DNA from: Methylomicrobium sp. wino1
GTDB taxonomy: Bacteria > Pseudomonadota > Gammaproteobacteria > Methylococcales > Methylomonadaceae
Assembly: GCF_003932755.1 (NCBI RefSeq)
Contig: NZ_CP024202.1
Span: 4,960,001 to 5,024,000, forward strand
DNA: 64,000 nt
Reading direction: 5' to 3'
Both the position numbers and the translations under genes were made by a program. How positions within the stretch are numbered: the stretch's first letter is position 1; each line of letters opens with the position of its first letter. Of this stretch, positions 36,481 to 43,290 are shown piece after piece. A model generated the notes under the pieces. It saw only the letters and a list, made by a program, of their open reading frames with translations. It had not been told where the DNA came from and did no database searches.

Positions 36481-38089
36481 GGTTTTCCTCCTTGGTTATC
36501 GCTGTTATAGCGTTCTCTGGCTCTGGTTCTTTCTTTTGCGCTTTCTTTTTCTCCTTCTCCTTCTCCTTATCCTGCTCTGTTTCGCTGTCATTGACCGGGC
36601 CGTCCTCATGACTGGGATTGAGTTGGTCATAGTCAGCCAGGTTGACCGCTTTGACGCAGTACGGCTTGACTTTATCGGGTACCGCGACAGCCAGGGGCGG
36701 CGGTTGCCGTTTTTCATCACGCCGGCGTTCCAGGATTTGTTGCACCGCTTGCGGGTAGGGCGATTGCTGTTTGAGCGCTTCGTCGAGCGCGCTGTGCAAT
36801 TCGTCCCGGCCATAGTCATCCAATAGCTGGTTCAGTAAGCGGAGGGTGGTGGTTAACACATGGCCCCGTTGGATGGCTTGCTGCAGAAAAAGGGGAATAT
36901 GCGCGGAAGCGGCGCTTAAGCGGTCTTGCCCGCGGTGCTGCTTGGCGTTGGTTTTTTGCAGCCATAAGGCATTAATATGGTTTTCATCTTCGATTTGCTT
37001 AGCCTTATCGAAACTGCGTCGATGTTCGGCAATCATGTGTTCGCCATCCACTATGCAGAGCTGCTTAAGATCGGCGATCACCGTCAGCGGTTTTTGTACG
37101 TGCTGATGCGGAATCGAGTAATCATTCAAGTCAAAGCGGATATAAGGCGTCTTTCGGGCTATGACCGGTTTCCTTTCACGGGTATCAAACGGGTTGTCCG
37201 GCAGACTGAGCAAACGCGGCTGCTCCTGATGAAAAGCCTCCTTCACCGTCAGTTCGGTATTTTCCGGGCAGCGCCGCTCGCCGCTAACGCCTTGACACCA
37301 TTGATCGGCCTGATGATTCAGTTCTTCGAGTGTTTGAAAATGTCGCGCGGCAAAAAAGTTATCCCGGATATAACGAATCGCCCGCTCCACACGGCCTTTT
37401 TCATTGCCGCGCGCGACGGCGACCGGGCGTGGCTCAAAGCGATAATGCGCGGATAAGGCCAGCAACGTGGGATGAAAACGGATGGCGTCGCCTTGGCGTT
37501 CCAGCACGGCCGACTTGAGATTGTCATAGAGCAGCACCTTGGGTAAGCCATTCCAGGCCTCGAACGCCGCCACATGACCGCGTAAAAAGTTTTCCATTTG
37601 TTGATTGAGGTAAAACTGCAAATAGATTTGCCGCGACCAACTTAACACCATCACAAACGCCATTAACGGCCGTTTGGCTTTGCCTATTTGAAGCGAACCA
37701 AAGTGGCCCCAATCCACTTGGGCCTGTTCACCGGGTAAGGTTTTTAAGCGCAAATAGGCTTCCGGCTGTCGGCGCGGCCGCAGTTGACTGATGCGCTGGC
37801 GGAACTGGCTGGGGCCGCCGGGATAACCCCGTTGTTTCGCCATCTCATACAGCCTGGCGGCCGTCAGGGTCGGAAACTGCGCCAAGGTCTCCCGGATAAA
37901 CGGCAAATACGGATCGATGATCGATGGCCGCGGCGAGCGTTCAACCTTCGGCAGGCCGGCTTGCGATAACACGCGATCAATAACGGAATGATGGATGCCT
38001 AACTGGGTGGCAATCGTGCCGACTCGCCACTGCTCCACAAAATGATAACGCAGTATTTTCGCTTCAATGTCTTTATTTAGGGTCATCAT
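36473..38089 (-). CDS. istA: IS21 transposase IstA
   Basis: 538 residues from ATG 38089, which overlaps the stop of the zinc-ribbon gene (ATGA); an in-frame start at 38194 would run through that gene. An N-terminal HTH (about 15-60: GTIATQLGIHHSVIDRVL) binds the ends. The DDE catalytic core shows Asp in QAQVDWGHFG, Asp in VLLYDNLKSAV and Glu in GNEKGRVERAI. The C-terminal tail is a long run of Glu/Lys (about 535), unusual in its charge density. Confidence 0.95.
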   Translation of the reverse strand: MMTLNKDIEAKILRYHFVEQWRVGTIATQLGIHHSVIDRVLSQAGLPKVERSPRPSIIDPYLPFIRETLAQFPTLTAARLYEMAKQRGYPGGPSQFRQRISQLRPRRQPEAYLRLKTLPGEQAQVDWGHFGSLQIGKAKRPLMAFVMVLSWSRQIYLQFYLNQQMENFLRGHVAAFEAWNGLPKVLLYDNLKSAVLERQGDAIRFHPTLLALSAHYRFEPRPVAVARGNEKGRVERAIRYIRDNFFAARHFQTLEELNHQADQWCQGVSGERRCPENTELTVKEAFHQEQPRLLSLPDNPFDTRERKPVIARKTPYIRFDLNDYSIPHQHVQKPLTVIADLKQLCIVDGEHMIAEHRRSFDKAKQIEDENHINALWLQKTNAKQHRGQDRLSAASAHIPLFLQQAIQRGHVLTTTLRLLNQLLDDYGRDELHSALDEALKQQSPYPQAVQQILERRRDEKRQPPPLAVAVPDKVKPYCVKAVNLADYDQLNPSHEDGPVNDSETEQDKEKEKEKKKAQKKEPEPENAITAITKEENHD

Positions 38090-38523
38090 CCCCCCTCGCC
38101 CGCGAAGCGGTTCCGCAATACAGGTAAAATCCGGCCGGCATGGACAAAATCCCGGCGTAACCAAGGCGCACACAGAGCACCGCAATGGTGACAACGCAAA
38201 TCACCGGCCATGAATTCGATGGTTTCGGCTTTTTCGAGTCCGGTGCGCTTACGTTTCAGTACATCATGAGCGGTCACCGGTAAGGAACCCTGATGCGTTA
38301 CTTTTTGTTTCTGTCGTTCCCGAAACCGTTGTTGACGGCTGGCATTATGGAAGCGTCCTGAGCGGGTGCACTGATATTTTTTCCCGGCGCGCCTGCGGGA
38401 GTCTAAACGAGCGGACGCGGCGCATCCGCGGGTGCAATAACGCTGACCACGATCACAACTTGAGCAGATGATGACCTGGGTATGACAACGGTGACAATGA
38501 TAAAGGCGGGCGGATCGGCACAT
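38086..38523 (-). CDS. Zinc-ribbon accessory protein of IS21 element
   Basis: 145 residues from ATG 38523. Cys-rich N-terminus: CHRCHTQVIICSSCDRG and YCTRGC form at least two CxxC-type knuckles. A basic middle (QQRFRERQKQKVTHQGS) resembles a DNA-binding segment seen in proteins found next to IS21 genes in other proteobacteria. A third CHHCGALC pair is near residue 115. Its stop overlaps the istA start, so it is made first. A role in end recognition or target choice is inferred. Confidence 0.75.
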   Translation of the reverse strand: MCRSARLYHCHRCHTQVIICSSCDRGQRYCTRGCAASARLDSRRRAGKKYQCTRSGRFHNASRQQRFRERQKQKVTHQGSLPVTAHDVLKRKRTGLEKAETIEFMAGDLRCHHCGALCAPWLRRDFVHAGRILPVLRNRFAGEGG

Positions 38524-38910
38524 CGACAAAAAGGCCGATGAGGGCTGGATTTATTCCCCAGATATGTCACACTGAGGATCGTGCTTCGGCACGGTTTTGG
38601 GGGTATGGCGTCAGCGTTGACCGTCAAATCTTGGTGGCGTCATACCTTCTCTCAACGACACCGCTCTTTATACCGCTGACCGTGATGCTTTGCTTGATTA
38701 TTGATGAATTGCGTTCGGAAAAAACCCTCCATCACGATTTTTTCAGCAGGCTATTTGAGGCTGGGGGATAACGTGGGGGGATTTTAATATTCGGCAAATA
38801 ACTGCGGATTTGGGCTGGTTTTTACACTTTGACATCAGTGTATATTTTACTGCTTGAATAATCGGCTCACGGCATACTGAATCAACCGATCAAAATCGAG
38901 GGGCAACGCC

Positions 38911-39033
38911 ATGCAAAGCGTTTCTGTTTCCGAACAAGGTCAAAGTCGTAATTCCGCTTGAATTTCGCAAAAATCAGGCATTCTCGCTGGTTCGCAGCTT
39001 AGACAAAGCCGGATGAAAGTCGAAGTCAAATAA
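38911..39033 (+). pseudogene. AbrB/SpoVT-type antitoxin remnant
   Basis: Read across frames, the stretch gives MQSVSVS, then KVKVVIPLEFRKN, then SGILAGSQLR, the order of an AbrB-fold antitoxin (..VVIP..RK..GI..G..L). Two frameshifts and an internal TGA break it. No toxin follows; the next module starts at 39163. The rest of 38828-39162 shows nothing else I can support. Confidence 0.65.
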
Positions 39034-39162
39034 CGCATATCGCCTACGCGCTCCGAAGATGGCTATGACCTATTGGTATGCAAACAAGCGGGAGAAAGAC
39101 ATTGCGAGGATTTTGAAATACGGACGGTTTAACCGATGCCAACTTGGGGAACTCCAAAAATT

Positions 39163-39423
39163 ATGACCACGATACATATCAAAATACAAGAAGCCTATGT
39201 CGATCGATTAATGGCTATCTTGTCCAAGCATCAAGAATTAAAAATCGACGATATTGAGATCGATCGTTTTTCTCAAGAGGGAAACGTTCAAAAAATGTTA
39301 AAAAAACAAAAACTCATGCAGATAGCGAAAGACTGTGCAACTTTGCCTACGCTCGATCATCGTTCCCCTGATCAAATCCTTGGTTATGATCAAAGCGATA
39401 ACGGTTTATGGGGTAATGATTGA
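39163..39423 (+). CDS. VapB-like antitoxin
   Basis: 86 residues from ATG 39163 (MTTIHIKIQEAYVDRLMAIL), preferred over an ATG at 39136 that lies in a remnant. Beta-strand then helix (KIDDIEIDRF), with a C-terminal tail (PTLDHRSPDQILGYDQ) that resembles the toxin-binding tail of VapB proteins. Its stop overlaps the start of the PIN gene by one base. Confidence 0.8.
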   Translation: MTTIHIKIQEAYVDRLMAILSKHQELKIDDIEIDRFSQEGNVQKMLKKQKLMQIAKDCATLPTLDHRSPDQILGYDQSDNGLWGND

Positions 39424-39810
39424 TGGTTATCGATTCATCCGTAGTGATCGCAGTATTGCTGCTCGAGCCGGATGCCGACCAATTATTGAATCAACTCATT
39501 GAAGCGGAGACACTTTACCTGAGTGCGGTTAGTCTCGTCGAAACTGCTATGGTCATCGAATATAAGAAAGGCGTTGCCTGTGCCAAAAAATTAGACGAAT
39601 GGCTTGCTAATTTGTCCCCCCATTATTGTCGAATTCGATCATCAGCAGGCCAAACTGGCACGAACAGCATGGCGAGAATACGGTAAAGGCCGACATCCGG
39701 CTAAATTGAATTTTGGTGATTGTTGCAGCTACGCGCTTGCCAAACAACTCAACAAGCCATTGCTGTTCAAAGGAAACGATTTTTCCCAAACCGATATGGG
39801 ATCAAAGTGA
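39423..39810 (+). pseudogene. VapC PIN toxin with frameshift in a C6 tract
   Basis: From ATG 39423 the frame reads MVIDSSVVIAVLLLEPDA (Asp 4), SLVETAMVIE (Glu) up to WLANLS. At six consecutive C (39616-39621) it shifts; with one C fewer it continues PIIVEFDHQQAKLA, LNFGDCCSYALAK (Asp) and ends QTDMGSK at 39810, giving a normal VapC of about 128 residues. As written the product stops at 39686. A homopolymer tract makes a sequencing error or slipped-strand switching equally possible. Confidence 0.85.
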
Positions 39811-40861
39811 ATGTTTTAAAAGGGTTACTTTTCTTGCCGTCGGTGCGATCAAAAATAAGAAGATTATCGGCGCTTTGGAATGGCTGGAAAGATTCGCTTA
39901 CCGTAAGGCGGATCGTATCGTAGCGGTTACCCATGCATTTAAGTTGCATATTGTGGCGCATGGCGGTAGCGAGAGTAAGACGGACGTTATTTCTGGTTCC
40001 CACGGTCCTCCGTGGGAACCCATACGTTGGTTGCCGAGGCAAGATCGGTATGCATTCCCACGGAGGACCGTGGGAACGAGGAAAAGTTGATTGGTTGCAA
40101 CGGCGATGCAAAGGTGCGCGGTGCGCAGCCTACTGTGCTTAGCCTTTGTGGCTTCGATGGCTTTTTGGGGTGTTTTGCTTGTTCGTCTCCGATTATCGCG
40201 ATCTGGGGATCGCTCCCACAGCAGCCTTTGCCGAATTCGACCGCCGGATATTGGCGCGGCGTTTTGAGGAAGTTTTGGCTTCGATTGTGTAGGGTGCCGC
40301 ATTGCGCACCGGGGTTTTCTGGTTCCCACGGTCCGCCGTGGGAACCCATACATTGGTTGCCGAGGCAAGATCGGTATGCATTCCCACGGAGGACCGTGGG
40401 AACGAGGAAAAGTTGATTGGTTGCAATGGCGTTGTCAAGGTGCGCGGTGCGCAGCCTACTGTGCTTAGCCTTTGTGGCTTCGATGGCTTTTTGGGGTGTT
40501 TTGCTTGTTCGTCTCCGATTATCGCGATCTGGGGATCGCTCCCACAGCAGCCTTTGCCGAATTCGACCGCCGGATATTGGCGCGGCGTTTTGAAGAAGTT
40601 TTGGAATCGGTTGTGTAGGGTGCCGCATCGCGCACCGGGGTTCGGACGTGGTTGATTGGGATAAAAAGGTACTAGGATAAAAAGGTACTATAAAGGCATT
40701 CAATGCCAGTTATCAGTTACTTAAGGCGCGGCGCCTATTGGCATCGATTCGCTATTGCCATGGCAGGCAGGGAAGAGCCGATTTTTTTAGGTGAAGTCCG
40801 CAATTGAGTAGGTGGGTATTGTAAACCAAATCATTGTAGCCATTAGAATTATAGCTTTCGG
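39811..40861. repeat. Tandem GT4-fragment/palindrome/linker units
   Basis: No functional gene. Order: GGGTTACTTTTCTTGCC, GT4 fragment 39830-39990, 87-bp palindrome 39994-40081, linker 40082-40225, GT4 tail 40226-40292; then 87-bp palindrome 40321-40407, linker 40408-40534, GT4 tail 40535-40618. Long open frames on the minus strand here arise from the repeats and are not genes. 40660-40690 has a short tandem (AAAAAGGTACTA twice). Confidence 0.82.
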
Positions 40862-41146
40862 CTAAGCTACATCTCGTGCGGCCTCTTCAATGATGCTATC
40901 GGGAACGCCCAGTTTCTTTAATGCTGCGATCAATTTCGCTTCTTTGCTAAATGTAAATTGCGCTTCATCTCGGCGTAGCCCTTCACTAATGTATGATTTT
41001 AATAACGCCTGATAGCCTGAAAAGCCTTTGTAGGGTGCAATAGCCTTCATAGACTCCACTACATCGACCGGAATACGTAAGGTAATTGAAGTCATTGGAC
41101 GGTCTTTGGTTAAACGGTTTTTAAGAGTGTCAGAAATCATAGTCAT
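40862..41146 (-). CDS. BrnA-like antitoxin
   Basis: 94 residues; ATG 41140 (MISDTLKNRL) is an alternative. The stretch MTSITLRIPVDVVESMKAIA, then GFSGYQALLKSYISEGLR is a ribbon-helix-helix-type segment of BrnA/CopG antitoxins. It overlaps the toxin gene by 17 bases and follows it, the usual brnT-brnA order. As in other modules it would bind the toxin and repress the operon. Confidence 0.85.
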   Translation of the reverse strand: MTMISDTLKNRLTKDRPMTSITLRIPVDVVESMKAIAPYKGFSGYQALLKSYISEGLRRDEAQFTFSKEAKLIAALKKLGVPDSIIEEAARDVA

Positions 41147-41426
41147 TGCGCTCAGTAATAGTAGCTTTTCTAGCTGAAATCAGACGAATAACTTCGTCTT
41201 CAACCTCAATATGCACGACGAAAAGCAATCGGCCAGACTCATCGTAGCCAATAACCGCATCTCGTGCTTCTTGGTTTCGCCCTGCATCAACTACTTTGAA
41301 AAAGGGATCAAAGAATGCCTCGGTAGCCTGTTCAAAAGTTATTCCATCGTGTTTCTTAGGATTAGCCGCTGCTTTACGATCATTCCAGGTAAAGGCGATG
41401 CCATTTTTTTCAAAGCGGATATCCAT
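41130..41426 (-). CDS. brnT: BrnT ribonuclease toxin
   Basis: 98 residues with the BrnT family sequence FTWNDRKAAANPKKHDGITF, then EARDAVIGYDESGRLLFVVH and RLISARKATITE. BrnT is a RelE-fold ribonuclease toxin that blocks translation. Frame and length are normal (about 90-100 residues). It lies first in the operon, upstream of the antitoxin. Confidence 0.92.
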   Translation of the reverse strand: MDIRFEKNGIAFTWNDRKAAANPKKHDGITFEQATEAFFDPFFKVVDAGRNQEARDAVIGYDESGRLLFVVHIEVEDEVIRLISARKATITERNDYDF

Positions 41427-41791
41427 TAGGCGATTTTATGCATTATATGTACATTGTCAATACATTATTGGATTTATTAACTTCATAACGAAAAATTGTT
41501 TACAAAGTACAATTAAAACTAAATTAAGGAGTCAGAGCCTGAGGAAAAAGGTTATTTTTCTTGCCGTCGGTGCAATCAAAAATAAGAAGATTATCGGCGC
41601 TTTGGAATGGCTGGAAAGATTCGCTTACCGTAAGGCGGATCGTATCGTAGCGGTTACCCATGCATTCAAGTTGCATATTGTGGCGCATGGCAGTAGCGAG
41701 AGTAAGACGGACGTTATTTCTGATTCCCACGGTCCTCCGTGGGAACCCATACATTGGTTGCCGAGGCCCTCTGTGTCAGGCTAGTTGACGA
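41427..41791. repeat. GT4 fragment joined to a cut-off 87-bp repeat
   Basis: 41560-41722 is another GT4 fragment starting after GGTTATTTTTCTTGCC. It joins the 87-bp palindrome, which is cut at 41766. Immediately after comes CCTCTGTGTCAGGCTAGTTG (41768-41787), the same sequence (reversed) that cuts the IS3 remnant near 9895. 41427-41540 is AT-rich with no gene. Confidence 0.75.
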
Positions 41792-42292
41792 CTATAATAA
41801 CTTGAACAGGGCGGCAGCTAGACCCGCGATCGATACGAATATACCCATCATCCACATGGTCAACTGCCGCATGTCACGGTGGATTTGCAGTATTTCCTGG
41901 TGAATTTGCTCAAAACGCTTGTTGGTTTCTTGCTGCATTTGCTCGAGGCGTTTGTCGACTTGTTCAAAGCGCTTGTCGACTTGTTCAAAGCGCTTGTCGA
42001 CCTGTTCAAAGCGCTTGTCGACCTGTTCGAAACGTTTGTTGGTTTCTTGCTGCATCTGTTCGAGGCGCTTGTCGACTTGTTCGAAACGCTTGTCCATCTG
42101 CTGCATGATCATCATCATGGTTTCGCGTTGCGCTTTGAGCTCTTCGCCTTGGTTTTTCAGCGCTTCTTCGACTCGCACCATGCGCTCGCGCAATTCGATT
42201 TCATAAACTACCGGCGGTTTGCCGAGTGATTGTTCGGCAAGCCATACGGCTAAATGTGTTTTGATGTATTCAATATCTTCTGCGGCTAACAT
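41792..42292 (-). CDS. Coiled-coil protein with C-terminal membrane anchor
   Basis: 166 residues. A short N-terminal domain (MLAAEDIEYIKTHLAVWLAE) is followed by a long coiled coil (about 45-140) containing tandem KRFEQVD heptads encoded by a 21-bp repeat, then a C-terminal membrane helix (MWMMGIFVSIAGLAAALFKLL). It resembles DUF1640-like membrane coiled-coil proteins. Function unknown. The DNA repeat could change copy number and so the length of the coil. Confidence 0.75.
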   Translation of the reverse strand: MLAAEDIEYIKTHLAVWLAEQSLGKPPVVYEIELRERMVRVEEALKNQGEELKAQRETMMMIMQQMDKRFEQVDKRLEQMQQETNKRFEQVDKRFEQVDKRFEQVDKRFEQVDKRLEQMQQETNKRFEQIHQEILQIHRDMRQLTMWMMGIFVSIAGLAAALFKLL

Positions 42293-42955
42293 GATTTGCT
42301 TACGTACTTGGTGTTTGTCTCGAACGGCATTATATACCCGTCGCTCGTTTACTTGCTATTTTTTCAGGCTTCCTATATGGCTCCATCGTTGGTTGTAAGC
42401 CAATTCACGAACGAGGTTGAATCGGCGCAACGATTAAGATGCCGGGTTCTTTTGAAGCATAAAAAAACGAGGAATAGATATGTTAAACCCTACACTAGTT
42501 TACCCAAATAAGCGTAAAAAAGGGGTTAAAAAAGGGTTACTTTTCTTGCCAAGAAAAGGGGTCAGGTTACATTTTTTGTCGGCTAACATTGCCCATAAAT
42601 AGGTGCGTAGCTTGCTGTGCTTAGCCATTGAAGCCGCAAACGTCAGATGGCGATAAATGGTATCGAAATCGCATTGGCTAAGGAACAATCATGAAATAAC
42701 TTGAGCATTAGCTCCTCGCGCGGGGCGGGTTATGTAACCCGCCCCGAACGTATTGATTCGCTTTGGCCACGGTCAAAACGCTTAGTGACGGAGTTGCAAA
42801 CTCCGTCACGCACTGACGCTCCCACAGAGCATCCGCCCTCCCCCTTGTTGGAACGCTCCTTGATTGCCCTTCACCTTTGTACCCAAAAAATGCTTTTTTC
42901 GGTTGAATCATCTACATTTTTCTTCCACTTGCATTCAGCCGGTAAATCCCTATAA
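42293..42955. repeat. Non-coding repeats before the B12 locus
   Basis: No gene is supported. 42525-42630 has GGGTTACTTTTCTTGCC and a reversed copy of part of the 18080-18266 unit (GGGGTCAGGTTACATTTTTT, then GCTAACATTGCCC). 42715-42815 has two hairpins (GGCGGGTTATGTAACCCGCC, and GACGGAGTTGCAAACTCCGTC), related to sequence at 53565-53640. Confidence 0.7.
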
Positions 42956-42969
42956 TGCCATTCTTGCTT

Positions 42970-43170
42970 TCAGGTGCCCCGCCCTAGAATCGACATTTCG
43001 ATTCTAGGGCGGGGTTAAACGGGAAGCCGGTCAGGTCATCAAGCCAAAGCCGGCGCTGCCCCCGCAACGGTAGATAAGTAAAGAATCATCAATTTGCCAC
43101 TGTGTGCAATGACATGGGAAGGCGATGATTCAGGCCAATGGCCACTTATAAGCCCGGAGACCGGCCCGAT
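42970..43170 (+). promoter_or_regulatory. Cobalamin (B12) riboswitch
   Basis: Class-defining elements in order: AGGTGCC (42972), TTAAACGGGAAGCCGGT, GCCGGCGCTGCCCCCGCAAC (the B12 box), CACTG with TGGGAAGGCG, and AGCCCGGAGACCGGCC at the end. It lies 121 bases before the btuB start. Binding adenosyl- or methylcobalamin would reduce expression of btuB and btuM. A hairpin of inverted arms CCTAGAATCG and CGATTCTAGG (42984-43012) sits inside the 5' part. Confidence 0.95.
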
Positions 43171-43290
43171 AGCGATTCGATACAGCGGAGGGCTGTTAAC
43201 GAAACGGTCGAGCCATGCTCCGCCTTTTCGCCGCACGCCCTTGCGTTGTAATTCTACAACCTTTCATGCGCGGGCGGCGCAGAGGACATC

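Larger units (their letters stand above)
35437..38827 (-). mobile_element. IS21-family element with four genes
   Basis: About 3.39 kb. The ends are imperfect inverted repeats: from 35437 GTGTTAACGCCGACATAAAC, and from 38827 inward on the other strand GTGTAAAAACCAGCCCAAAT, both leading into a shared TATTTGCCG. Four minus-strand genes overlap: a zinc-ribbon protein, istA, istB and a 63-residue protein. All frames are intact, so the element may be active. It sits inside the repeat mosaic. A target duplication is not clear (only about TTT shared). Confidence 0.82.

Noticed and set aside
39067-39171. A 33-codon frame before the VapB-like gene
   Set aside because: It overlaps the antitoxin start, has no domain, and lies in a stretch of remnants.
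39811-40640. CRISPR array or diversity-generating cassette
   Set aside because: Repeats are 87-bp palindromes with long, mostly identical sequences between them. There is no reverse transcriptase, no variable region with A-specific changes, and no cas gene.
39987-40703. A 238-residue minus-strand open frame with repeated internal similarity
   Set aside because: It runs through palindromes, the linker block and GT4 tails in the wrong frame. Similar frames occur at every copy of the unit, so it is produced by repeat composition.
41930-42090. CRISPR-like tandem repeat
   Set aside because: The repeats are head-to-tail 21-bp units without spacers, and they code for heptads of a coiled coil on the minus strand.
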